DNA of 18,128 nt from JAILLW01 sp045640905 (GTDB taxonomy: Bacteria > Bacillota > Clostridia > Lachnospirales > Lachnospiraceae): NCBI GenBank assembly GCA_045640905.1, contig JAZUFW010000007.1, forward strand, positions 1 to 18,128, read 5' to 3'. Of the stretch, positions 1 to 6,883 are shown in pieces; positions within the stretch are counted from its first letter, which is position 1, and the number at the start of each line of letters is the position of its first letter. The position numbers were made by a program, and so were the translations under genes. The notes under the pieces are model-generated. The model was not told where the DNA came from, made no database searches, and saw only the letters and a list, made by a program, of their open reading frames with translations.

Positions 1-30
1 TTCGGACAATTATATATTCAGAGTATATAC

Positions 31-53
31 AAAAAGCCCACCATTGGTGGGCT
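31..53 (-). terminator. Intrinsic terminator of the RHH gene
   Basis: An 8-bp perfect stem (AGCCCACC at 35-42 with GGTGGGCT at 46-53) and a 3-nt loop are followed, read on the minus strand, by a run of five T. It sits about 25 bp past the stop codon of the minus-strand RHH gene, so it is the natural end of that transcript. Confidence 0.85.
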
Positions 54-77
54 ATCAAATAAACGCTTTATTTAATT

Positions 78-257
78 CTATTTATCCTCAAGCTGGATAT
101 TATCAAGGGCATATCTGCATGCTTGTAAAACAAAACCTGAAAAAGAAACATTCTTGCCTGAAATTGTTGACTCTATTTCATTAATAAGTTCAATAGGAAA
201 CCTAACGGTTTTGTTTTCTGTTTCTTTTATATCCGATTTCAATTTAAACGATTGCAT
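78..257 (-). CDS. Small ribbon-helix-helix (Arc/CopG-like) DNA-binding protein
   Basis: This 59-residue protein has the layout of a ribbon-helix-helix repressor: a strand around KTVRFP (about residues 16-21), helix A (IELINEIESTISGK) and helix B (SFSGFVLQACRYALDN). Such proteins dimerise through the strand and bind short repeated DNA sites. I chose the ATG at 257 because a GGAGGG site lies 9 nt upstream (266-271). A longer frame reaches an ATG at 341, but that start has no ribosome binding site and lies inside the ATGCAT repeats. The gene is divergent from the lipoprotein gene and ends at its own terminator. By analogy with the family it probably represses its own promoter and perhaps the lipoprotein's. 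The fold call is fairly secure; the regulatory target is inference. No toxin partner is visible beside it, so a toxin-antitoxin role is not supported. Confidence 0.75.
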   Translation of the reverse strand: MQSFKLKSDIKETENKTVRFPIELINEIESTISGKNVSFSGFVLQACRYALDNIQLEDK

Positions 258-308
258 TATGTTAGCCCTCCATTTAAGGACAATTTTAATGCCATTTCTT
301 TTTGCGGT

Positions 309-341
309 ATGCATTGCAAATGCATTGCAGGCGTAATGCAT
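309..341. promoter_or_regulatory. Three ATGCAT palindromes in the divergent promoter gap
   Basis: ATGCATTGC occurs at 309-317 and again at 320-328, exactly 11 bp apart, and a third ATGCAT lies at 336-341. Sites repeated at about one helical turn suit cooperative binding by RHH dimers, and an RHH gene starts 52 bp away. The second copy overlaps the -35 region of the lipoprotein promoter. The repeats are seen directly; the operator role is inference. Confidence 0.5.
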
Positions 342-353
342 TTGTGCTACAAT
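325..353 (+). promoter_or_regulatory. Probable promoter of the lipoprotein gene
   Basis: An extended -10 (TGCTACAAT, 345-353) has a weak -35 (TTGCAG, 325-330) 17 bp upstream of its hexamer. Transcription would start near 360, leaving a leader of about 55 nt before the ATG at 417. The -35 falls inside the ATGCATTGC repeats. Confidence 0.5.
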
Positions 354-416
354 TTTCTAGTGTGATTTTCATTCTCTTGTAGATAATACACAAATTCAAA
401 TTAATCGGAGGTTTCC

Positions 417-1742
417 ATGAAACGCAAAATTTTAATAAGTATTCTTCTTTTTATGCTTACTCTCTCTTTTGCCGGTTGCGATGCTTTAGGCAATGCGCTC
501 GTCGAATACGAGAAGAAGCAAGCAGCAGATGAAGTAAAAGAGAAATTCAAAAAACAATTCGGTGAAGATTTATCAGACGAAGACGCTGAGGCAATAGTCG
601 ATATGCGCCTTGCTTTCAACTCAGCCATGGATGATATTGATGATAACGCCGATTCAAAGAAAAACAAAAAGAACAAAAAAGCAAATGACAATGATTCCGA
701 AGAAGAATCCGAGCTCACCCCCGAAGAAGAAAAAGAACTTCTACTCAGTCAATATAAAGAAAGTAAGCCCTCTCCGGAATGGAATGATGTATCTTCTGAC
801 GATTTAGTATTTCAGGTTGATGATATGATGCTGCGTCCCGGAATGAACGCAGATGATTTCTTCAAAATGGTGGACTCCCAAAAAATTGAATATGAGCATG
901 ATTTTGTTTCTTCAGCATTAATTACCGCTAACAAAACCGAGACTTATACTATAACTCGCGACGGGATAGATTGGTTTAAAGTTGATGTGCGTAATTGCAA
1001 AGATGAAACCGCTAAGGCTTTTCAGGGAATAGTGACACAGATTTCTCTGTGCTCGGATGCATATAACTTCTGTCATTTCATAGATGGCATTTCGTTTGAC
1101 GACATTATGGATATGGATTATGACGAAGTTCAAACATTGGGCGAAAAATATTTCTATACATGGGATAAAAAAGAAAGCGAAGTGAGGTCAACAGATGACC
1201 AAATTGAAATTCGATTTGTTTCAGATGAAAACATCGTTCTTCAAAATATGATGGAATCTGGTTACGATCTTAAAATGGCAAATTATGATTACGCATTCAT
1301 CATCAACAAAAATGACTACTCTGTTCAAGATTTTTCAATTTCTCATGGCAGCTGCATATCCATTGAAAAACATAAGAATTACGTCACCGATTTGTCTCAG
1401 ATATCTGACAGTGAAATAGAAAGAATAAAGGAATTGGCATCAGAAGAATATCTTAAATGCTATGGATCTGTGCACGAATTTACTGAAGTAGAATTTGTCG
1501 AAGGTCCCTATTTATATGGATATTATCTATATTCAAATCCGGATAATGCAAAAAGTTCTATAGGGTTCATATTTAAATCCTTTGATGGCATGTACCAACA
1601 TGATATTTATTCGTTGGTTACCGTATATAACACTTCTTTGGAATCAAGCGGATTGGAATTCGAAGATATATGTGCATGTTATCCCGAGGATTCATATGAC
1701 GAAGTCATAGAGAAACTAAATGAATATGAACGCATTCAATAA
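417..1742 (+). CDS. Putative lipoprotein of unknown function
   Basis: The N terminus is a lipoprotein signal: MKRK, a hydrophobic stretch (residues 5-18), then the lipobox FAGC with Cys21 as the predicted lipidated residue. The mature protein would be anchored on the outer face of the membrane. Residues 30-110 are strongly charged and rich in K, D and E, including a KNKKNKK stretch and an acidic run, as in a flexible or coiled-coil spacer. Residues 110-441 look like a folded acidic domain with many aromatic residues. I do not recognise the family. A good ribosome binding site (CGGAGG, 406-411) lies 5 nt before the ATG. It heads a plus-strand run with a small membrane protein and a zinc-ribbon membrane protein and may share their transcript. 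A role in envelope stress or surface binding would be guesswork. Confidence 0.8.
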   Translation: MKRKILISILLFMLTLSFAGCDALGNALVEYEKKQAADEVKEKFKKQFGEDLSDEDAEAIVDMRLAFNSAMDDIDDNADSKKNKKNKKANDNDSEEESELTPEEEKELLLSQYKESKPSPEWNDVSSDDLVFQVDDMMLRPGMNADDFFKMVDSQKIEYEHDFVSSALITANKTETYTITRDGIDWFKVDVRNCKDETAKAFQGIVTQISLCSDAYNFCHFIDGISFDDIMDMDYDEVQTLGEKYFYTWDKKESEVRSTDDQIEIRFVSDENIVLQNMMESGYDLKMANYDYAFIINKNDYSVQDFSISHGSCISIEKHKNYVTDLSQISDSEIERIKELASEEYLKCYGSVHEFTEVEFVEGPYLYGYYLYSNPDNAKSSIGFIFKSFDGMYQHDIYSLVTVYNTSLESSGLEFEDICACYPEDSYDEVIEKLNEYERIQ

Positions 1743-1813
1743 AATGCAGAATTGTATTTTTTGTAGCAAGACACTGTTTTTAATAATTCATAAATAATAT
1801 AACGAGGTGCAAA

Positions 1814-2056
1814 ATGAAAGATTTAAACATTTTTATTCTTATAGGTTGGTTTTTCTTAAGCATAATAAAGTCCTGGCTCCCTATGACGTTTGGTGTAATT
1901 CTCTGTTCCTGTCTTGTAGGTCCGGCATCCCGTGCCCCAGGAATATTGGGTAAAATATTGCCTATTGTATTACTTTTACTCGCTTGGGCTATTATTGTAA
2001 GATGCATAGTAAAAAATTTCCAGAAAATTAAAGCCAAGCACAGCAGCAAACGATAA
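1814..2056 (+). CDS. Small two-helix membrane protein
   Basis: This 80-residue protein has two probable membrane helices, about residues 5-33 and 47-66, joined by a short loop with a C-S-C and a glycine-proline-rich turn. A basic C-terminal tail (KNFQKIKAKHSSKR) probably faces the cytoplasm. GAGGTG at 1804-1809 with a 4-nt gap supports the ATG. It starts 71 bp after the lipoprotein and ends 70 bp before the zinc-ribbon gene, with no terminator evident on either side. I do not recognise a family. The ribosome binding site and coherent membrane pattern make it more likely real than chance. Confidence 0.6.
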   Translation: MKDLNIFILIGWFFLSIIKSWLPMTFGVILCSCLVGPASRAPGILGKILPIVLLLLAWAIIVRCIVKNFQKIKAKHSSKR

Positions 2057-2126
2057 TCGAAGGTATGCATATTTTTACAATATTCTGAGTTGATTATTAT
2101 GACAACAACTCGAAGAAAGGCATCTT

Positions 2127-3062
2127 ATGTATTGCAAATTCTGTGGTAAACAAATCTCAGACAATTCCATATTTTGTTCCGGATGTGGAAAACAACTTTC
2201 ACTGACAAATAATAGTAGCCATCTTTCGACAGTTCCTACACAAGTTTCGACACAAGCACCGGCTCAACGCAATAATAATGTTTCTGTCGAATCCATGAAG
2301 AATTTGGGCATCAGCCAATCCGAATTTGCCGAACGAATAGAGATTGTATACGACAAGCCTACAAACGATTTGCTCTTTACCCTTTATGGAAAATTAGTTG
2401 AGCCTGTGGCAGAAATTGAGCGAAATGTTGATGCTATGAACGCTGCATCAGACTACTTGAGTAACAAACCAAGATTTTCGTACATAAAATATAACCGTTG
2501 GCTTGTATATTTTGTTGGTTCTATTCTTGGTTTCCTGGGAATGTGGTCTTTAGATAGTGTGTTTCCTGATGACACAAACCTTGCTGTGTATGGAGTAATA
2601 TTACTAGCAAGTATGTTTCTTATATGTCCTTTTATATTTAATCTGTTCTTAAATATACTGCGTCATATTTGGAAGTCCATTGCATGGCTTATCGGTATAC
2701 CGCGTGCTAAGCAGGTGAAATCAAATAGTGAAAGGAACATAACCTGCATCTGTAGATCGCTTGCACAATATATTCAGTATACCCCACCTCAATATCGGAC
2801 CTCGCACGCATTGAATTATTTCTATGAATCATATATCAATTCAAGAGTCGATAACCTGCGAGAAGCCATAACCAGTTATGACACTTTTCTTCATCGTACA
2901 AATATGCAAGCAGGAATGGTTCAAATCAGCAATCAGCTGGAAGAGATTTCCTTCAACCAGTCAATTATCTCTTCTCAATTGGCCAGCTTGAATGTTGAAG
3001 TCAATGCCCTGAATTCAACCATCTGGAGGGCAAATCTTGTTTCTTCATTGTTATATTGGTAA
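2127..3062 (+). CDS. Zinc-ribbon membrane protein with C-terminal coiled coil
   Basis: The protein opens with a zinc ribbon whose four ligands are Cys3, Cys6, Cys17 and Cys20, of the type found at the N terminus of many Bacillota membrane proteins. A low-complexity Ser/Thr/Gln/Ala/Asn-rich linker covers about residues 25-55. Two hydrophobic segments follow at about 125-141 and 153-178, with a weaker one near 184-191. The C-terminal part is soluble and ends in a probable coiled coil (about 262-300, SNQLEEISFNQSIISSQLAS). AGAAAGG about 6 nt upstream supports the start. It is the last gene of the plus-strand run and is followed by a strong terminator. Function is unknown; the ribbon plus membrane anchor suggests a sensor or scaffold, but that is inference. 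Confidence 0.75.
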   Translation: MYCKFCGKQISDNSIFCSGCGKQLSLTNNSSHLSTVPTQVSTQAPAQRNNNVSVESMKNLGISQSEFAERIEIVYDKPTNDLLFTLYGKLVEPVAEIERNVDAMNAASDYLSNKPRFSYIKYNRWLVYFVGSILGFLGMWSLDSVFPDDTNLAVYGVILLASMFLICPFIFNLFLNILRHIWKSIAWLIGIPRAKQVKSNSERNITCICRSLAQYIQYTPPQYRTSHALNYFYESYINSRVDNLREAITSYDTFLHRTNMQAGMVQISNQLEEISFNQSIISSQLASLNVEVNALNSTIWRANLVSSLLYW

Positions 3063-3080
3063 CGGAATTTCCTAAATAAG

Positions 3081-3114
3081 AAAACTTCGGGAGCCGTACG
3101 ACTCCCGAAGTTTT
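3081..3114. terminator. Bidirectional intrinsic terminator
   Basis: A 13-bp stem, AAAACTTCGGGAG (3081-3093) pairing with CTCCCGAAGTTTT (3102-3114), has an 8-nt loop and T-rich flanks on both strands. It lies between the convergent zinc-ribbon gene and the guanylyltransferase gene, so it probably ends both transcripts. Confidence 0.93.
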
Positions 3115-3128
3115 TATATTTCAACTAT

Positions 3129-4451
3129 TCATATCTCAACATCCAAATCAACTTTGACCTTGTCGGCGACTCTGATTTCTTTGCCAAGCTGCACTTCCAT
3201 AACCTTTAGTTCCGAGATGGCGTATATGGTGTGCTTTATGCCCCGAGGCATCTTTACAACATCTCCCGGGCCTACGGTCATCTTCGTACCGTCAACAACT
3301 ACCACGCCGTTTCCCGACAGGATGGTCCATACCTCATCACGCTCATTATGGTAATGATAATTCATCTTGTGTCCCGGCATCAAAGTAACCCTAATGGTCA
3401 AAGAATAATCCTGCACATCAAGTATTCTGAAACTTCCCCATGACTTTTCGGCAAACATTATCGGATTCGATATTTTCTCAACATAGGGCTTAATATAAGA
3501 ACTTTCACTCTTGTCCGAAACTAATATACCTTCGGGAGAAGCTGCTACTACCACATCCTTTAATCCCATACATAAGATTGGCATGTCGAGTTCATTTATC
3601 ACGTGCACGTTTGAGCATTTCTCGTTCAAAATGCCATCACCGATCACCGGCTCGTCCATGGCCTCTGTCAGGGTATTCCAAGTTCCCAAATCTTTCCACT
3701 GACCGGAAAAGCGCATAACCTTTATATTAGTTTCCTTCTCTACTACGGCGTAGTCGAAAGAAATCTTCTGCACAGTATCGTATTTCGCACGCAGGTCATG
3801 GAAATCGGTAAAGTCAATAAGTTCATGAGCTCTATTAAGCACATACTTCAGTTTGAAGGCAAAAACGCCTCCGTTCCACAAAGCTCCCTGTTCCAAATAT
3901 TTCTTTGCCGTTTCAACATCAGGCTTTTCCTTGAAAGAACGCACTTTACTGACAAGCGTGTCACTTTCGGGAATAATATATCCATACTTTTCCGAAGGAT
4001 ATGTGGGCTCCATTCCGAGCAAAATCAAATTGGCATCATCGTTCGCGGCAATATCGGAAATAACACTCAGAGCCTTGAAATATTCTTCATCGACATACGG
4101 ATCTACCGGACATACAACTACCGGTTCATTTTCGTCAAGGTTTTCAAAATCCTTAAGATAAGCCGCTGCGAGCGCAATTGCGGGAAACGTATCGCGTCTG
4201 CACGGTTCTACGCATATACCGACATTTATTCCGACCTGATTGTTAATCGCCGAAACCTGTGTTTTACTGGTGCCTATGGTTACGGATGCATCGGAATCAA
4301 CTGCTTTAATCTGTCGATACATTCTCTGCACCATGGATTCATACTCACCGTCATCGGTTTTGAACAGTTTAATAAACTGCTTGGATCTGACGTCATTGGA
4401 TAAAGGCCACAAGCGTTTACCTGAGCCTCCGGAGAGCAAAATAATATTCAA
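3129..4451 (-). CDS. manC: Mannose-1-phosphate guanylyltransferase with C-terminal cupin (type II PMI-GMP family)
   Basis: The enzyme makes GDP-mannose from mannose-1-phosphate and GTP. Bifunctional members also isomerise fructose-6-phosphate to mannose-6-phosphate through the C-terminal cupin. The nucleotidyltransferase signature (LSGGSGKRLWPLS, residues 5-17) is at the N terminus. The cupin (about 345-420) carries probable metal ligands His366, His368 and Glu373 in HYHNERDE and a further His in GIKHT. I chose the TTG at 4451 because AGAAAGAGG lies 7 nt upstream and it gives the family's usual N terminus (M)NIILLSGG. An ATG at 4505, overlapping the upstream stop as TAATG, would add 18 residues and is the alternative. 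It follows the small acidic protein gene and probably shares its promoter. The product likely feeds cell-surface mannosylated or fucosylated polysaccharide. Confidence 0.92.
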   Translation of the reverse strand: MNIILLSGGSGKRLWPLSNDVRSKQFIKLFKTDDGEYESMVQRMYRQIKAVDSDASVTIGTSKTQVSAINNQVGINVGICVEPCRRDTFPAIALAAAYLKDFENLDENEPVVVCPVDPYVDEEYFKALSVISDIAANDDANLILLGMEPTYPSEKYGYIIPESDTLVSKVRSFKEKPDVETAKKYLEQGALWNGGVFAFKLKYVLNRAHELIDFTDFHDLRAKYDTVQKISFDYAVVEKETNIKVMRFSGQWKDLGTWNTLTEAMDEPVIGDGILNEKCSNVHVINELDMPILCMGLKDVVVAASPEGILVSDKSESSYIKPYVEKISNPIMFAEKSWGSFRILDVQDYSLTIRVTLMPGHKMNYHYHNERDEVWTILSGNGVVVVDGTKMTVGPGDVVKMPRGIKHTIYAISELKVMEVQLGKEIRVADKVKVDLDVEI

Positions 4452-4504
4452 AACAATACCTCTTTCTGATTTACCGTCAATTAAGCCGGCTGTCTCAATT
4501 GACA

Positions 4505-4771
4505 TTATCCTTCAATAATCAAATATCTGCCGTCCCCAATGTCAAAGACCTCGTCAGCATCCAGGATGGAATCTTCATCCATTCCTTCCAAATCAAGTCC
4601 TTCCTCTTCGAAAAACTCCATGACTTCCTTAAGGGAATCGACTACCACAGCAAAATTCTCCTCGAGAAAATCGCGTGCTTCTTCAAGCGTTTCGCATACA
4701 TCTTCTTCCGGGAACAACTGTCCTTGATTCTTCAAAAAGCATTCCAAAACAGCATCATCATATTCCGGCAT
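4505..4771 (-). CDS. Small acidic conserved-type protein, function unknown
   Basis: This 88-residue protein is very acidic: about a third of its residues are D or E, with runs such as EFFEEEGLDLEGMDEDS. It ends in a compact GDGRYLIIEG, which suggests a folded C terminus rather than disorder throughout. The ribosome binding site is strong (AAGGGGG with a 6-7 nt gap before the ATG), and an extended -10 promoter lies about 35 bp upstream. The stop codon overlaps a possible ATG of the guanylyltransferase gene in TAATG, so the two genes are at least cotranscribed. I do not recognise a family and assign no function. Confidence 0.75.
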   Translation of the reverse strand: MPEYDDAVLECFLKNQGQLFPEEDVCETLEEARDFLEENFAVVVDSLKEVMEFFEEEGLDLEGMDEDSILDADEVFDIGDGRYLIIEG

Positions 4772-4806
4772 AAAGAGCCCCCTTTCAAAAACAATACCTT
4801 CAAAAT

Positions 4807-4836
4807 ATTATAGCACATATCACTAGGGACTGTCCT
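4807..4836 (-). promoter_or_regulatory. Extended -10 promoter of the acidic protein - manC operon
   Basis: Read on the minus strand, TGCTATAAT (hexamer at 4807-4812, TG at 4814-4815) is a full-consensus extended -10. AGGACA (4831-4836) lies 18 bp upstream as a 4-of-6 match to -35. The start would be near 4800, about 29 nt before the ATG. The -35 sits inside the GGACTGTCC palindrome of the neighbouring REP-like patch. Confidence 0.65.
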
Positions 4837-4977
4837 TTTTTCACAAGGATGGGGCCTTTGGATTGCTAATCGAGGCAAGAAAATCCAAGAGGCGGCGAGG
4901 ATCTGTACCACAGGCAAAGAAATGCCACATATTTTGACCCCTTAACCCCGTCCCCGGGGGGTCAGAGTTCGACCCCC
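4825..4977. repeat. GC-rich REP-like palindromic patch
   Basis: This stretch is richer in G and C than its flanks and dense in short inverted repeats. GGAC-T-GTCC is at 4827-4835, followed by six T. TTGGATT (4858-4864) pairs with AATCCAA (4882-4888). GGCA/TGCC is at 4913-4926. At the right end TGACCCC (4935-4941) pairs with GGGGTCA (4958-4964), in competition with GGGGGTC (4957-4963) and GACCCCC (4971-4977). No convincing coding frame was found. It resembles REP/BIME-type repeats mobilised by IS200-like transposases in Clostridia, but no transposase is present and that link is from memory. The right end runs through the maf stop codon. Confidence 0.5.
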
Positions 4978-5585
4978 AATTTGTCGAGTTCGTTAATGAT
5001 TCTTCCTATCGGAAAACCCATTACGTTATTATAGTTTCCTTTTATTTCCTTTATGTATTTGGCAAAATACCCTTGAATTCCGTAAGAACCTGCCTTGTCC
5101 ATGGGTTCTCCCGATTCAACATAGGACCTTATTCTTTCCGTGGTAACCGGATAGAAAGTAACGTCGGTTTCGTCAAAAAAGCTCGTTTCCCCAACGCGTC
5201 CGTCCTTGGAAATAAAAACAAGACATACTCCCGTAAATACCTGGTGAGTATTGCCTTGTAGTTTACATAACATATTTACGGCATCCTCTTCATCACGAGG
5301 CTTACCGAGAATTTCTCCGTCAAAACTGACAATGGTATCAGCGCCTATAACAAGTATATCCTGAGGTGAAGTCAAATCCGCATGGCTTTCGTTATATGTT
5401 TTGATCTGGGAAGCCACATCAAGTGCTTTTTGTTTACATAACTCTACACAGACATCCTGAGGCACATTACTCGAAATCACTTCTTCGACCGAAGAAGGCC
5501 ACACCTCAAATTCAACTCCTACCTGTTCCAATATCTCTTTTCGGCGGGGCGAACCCGACGCCAAAACAACTCTGAAAGAAGACAT
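4962..5585 (-). CDS. maf: Maf-family nucleoside triphosphate pyrophosphatase
   Basis: Maf proteins are cytoplasmic house-cleaning enzymes that hydrolyse non-canonical or modified NTPs to the monophosphate and pyrophosphate; some are linked to septum formation. All hallmarks are present: LASGSPRRKEIL (8-19), the probable catalytic Asp83 in GADTIV, GKPRDEEDA (94-102), HQVFTGV (114-120) and the C-terminal AGSYGIQG (165-172) with GNYNNVMGFP (183-192). The 207-residue length is normal. AAAGGG about 8 nt upstream supports the ATG. It is the last gene of the LacI-headed operon, 46 bp after the GH53 gene. The final codons and stop lie in the REP-like palindromes, so the extreme C terminus may derive from that element. 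Confidence 0.95.
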   Translation of the reverse strand: MSSFRVVLASGSPRRKEILEQVGVEFEVWPSSVEEVISSNVPQDVCVELCKQKALDVASQIKTYNESHADLTSPQDILVIGADTIVSFDGEILGKPRDEEDAVNMLCKLQGNTHQVFTGVCLVFISKDGRVGETSFFDETDVTFYPVTTERIRSYVESGEPMDKAGSYGIQGYFAKYIKEIKGNYNNVMGFPIGRIINELDKLGVEL

Positions 5586-5631
5586 ATTTTCTACCCTTTC
5601 GCTATGTTACTACCAATAATTATATTTGAAA

Positions 5632-6645
5632 TCATCGGTAATTTCCATAAGCCGAAAGAGCATTTGTAAATTTTATCTCATGATCCGAAATAAGCTTTGA
5701 TGCCCCGAGCGGATACTTATCCGGCAGCACTTCCCTCGAAGCTTCCGGTTCCCAGTAAAATACGCCCAATCCCTGCTTATTCGGAATCATTTTCAATGCA
5801 TTTATCGTATCTTTTATAAGTGCAAAAGACTTTTCTTCGTTATCGTCCTCCGAACCGACTTCAACGACCATGCATGGCTTTTTATATTTTTTCACATACT
5901 CGCACATGCACTCTCCCAAATCACCGAAGGATACGTTTTCCATCATGTCATACCAATACGGATAATGCGACAATCCGATAATATCTGTTCTTCCGCCATG
6001 GGCAAAAAAGGAATCAAACCATTCGGTAATGCCCAAAGGGTCTGCTCCGCAAGCCAAGTGCGTTATAACATCACATTCCGGAAAGACTTTCTTTACCGAA
6101 TCATATCCTGCATTTAAAAACGAAACCAGATAATCGGGATGTTCTTTCATATCTCCCATCGGAAGCATCATTCCCGGGTTAATTTCATTTCCGACCTGCA
6201 CCCATGTCGGAATAATGCCTTCATCTTTAAATCTGTTCATCGTAAGGCATGTATACCTGGCAACATCTTCCGTAAGTTCTGATATGCTATGATTTTTCCA
6301 CGCTTCGGGCAGAATCTGATAATGCGGATCGGCAAAATAATCACTGTAATGAAAATCGAGCATGATTTTCATTCCGGCCTTTTGCGCACGCTTAGAAGCA
6401 CAAATAACGCTCTCGGTGTCGCAATATCCCATCATGCATCTTTCGGTAGGCGTTTTATCCCAAAATCCGCTTTTAGGTGGGTTCACAAACAGTCTGAACC
6501 TTACGGCATTAACCCCGAATGAAGACAATATTTCGAAAATGTCTTTTTGTTCACCGCAGGGGTTCAAAAAGACATATCCCAGCTTTTCCAGTTGAGGCGC
6601 CCATCCTATGTCTGCCCCATAAACAAACGCATTATCCAAAGCCAT
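5632..6645 (-). CDS. Cytoplasmic GH53-type glycoside hydrolase (endo-beta-1,4-galactanase family)
   Basis: The protein matches the GH53 pattern of clan A (beta/alpha)8 enzymes: VRFRLFVNPP (48-57), LDFHYSDYFADPHYQ (96-110), PTWVQVGNEI with the probable acid/base Glu154, the probable nucleophile Glu262 in VVEVGSE, and the C-terminal GVFYWEPEA (294-302). Family enzymes cleave beta-1,4-galactan or arabinogalactan side chains of pectin. It is unusual in having no signal peptide, so it should act inside the cell on imported galacto-oligosaccharides, or on a related substrate if specificity has diverged. I chose the ATG at 6645 because GAGGA lies 5 nt upstream; an ATG at 6678 would overlap the preceding gene and has no clear ribosome site. 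It is cotranscribed with the zinc-ribbon gene 20 bp upstream. Confidence 0.88.
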   Translation of the reverse strand: MALDNAFVYGADIGWAPQLEKLGYVFLNPCGEQKDIFEILSSFGVNAVRFRLFVNPPKSGFWDKTPTERCMMGYCDTESVICASKRAQKAGMKIMLDFHYSDYFADPHYQILPEAWKNHSISELTEDVARYTCLTMNRFKDEGIIPTWVQVGNEINPGMMLPMGDMKEHPDYLVSFLNAGYDSVKKVFPECDVITHLACGADPLGITEWFDSFFAHGGRTDIIGLSHYPYWYDMMENVSFGDLGECMCEYVKKYKKPCMVVEVGSEDDNEEKSFALIKDTINALKMIPNKQGLGVFYWEPEASREVLPDKYPLGASKLISDHEIKFTNALSAYGNYR

Positions 6646-6664
6646 ATTCTTCCTCATAAAAGAC

Positions 6665-6883
6665 TTAATCGCAATCAAAAGAAGTAAATCTTTGATGCAT
6701 TGCGCCGTATTTGAACCTGATCATCTCGTTCTTTTCAAGTACATCCTTTTCATTGCCGCGATATTGACATCTTAAGCAATAATACTCGTCCTTATCCTTG
6801 TCATAAAACATATCGATATCCAAATCCCGCATAAAGCATGCCGGGCATCTGTAATTTAATTTGCCTTTTCCAGCTTGAGCCAT
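6665..6883 (-). CDS. Small zinc-ribbon protein
   Basis: This 72-residue protein carries one zinc ribbon: Cys13-x-x-Cys16 and Cys36-x-x-Cys39, separated by an acidic hairpin (DLDIDMFYDKDKDEYY). The tail (about 47-72) is helical and ends FTSFDCD. It overlaps the 3' end of the preceding 617-codon gene by 28 bp. Its strong AAGGAGG (6894-6900) is inside that gene, 10 nt before the ATG, so translation is probably coupled. Placement between two carbohydrate-enzyme genes suggests either a role in the cassette or a housekeeping passenger. No specific function can be assigned. Confidence 0.75.
   Translation of the reverse strand: MAQAGKGKLNYRCPACFMRDLDIDMFYDKDKDEYYCLRCQYRGNEKDVLEKNEMIRFKYGAMHQRFTSFDCD

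Noticed and set aside
78..257. Toxin-antitoxin module
   Set aside because: RHH proteins often serve as antitoxins, but no toxin-like gene adjoins it; the neighbour is a divergent lipoprotein gene.
258..341. N-terminal extension of the RHH protein from an ATG at 341
   Set aside because: There is no ribosome site upstream, it runs through the ATGCAT repeats, and a strong GGAGGG serves the ATG at 257.
3798..4403. Plus-strand 201-residue open frame
   Set aside because: It lies wholly antisense to the well-supported guanylyltransferase and has no recognisable domain or ribosome site.
4732..4917. Minus-strand 61-residue frame over the REP-like patch
   Set aside because: It overlaps the acidic protein gene and crosses its promoter; its composition reflects the repeat.
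4935..4964. Terminator after maf
   Set aside because: The hairpin is real, but no T run follows on the minus strand and a competing pairing exists, so it is listed as part of the REP-like patch.
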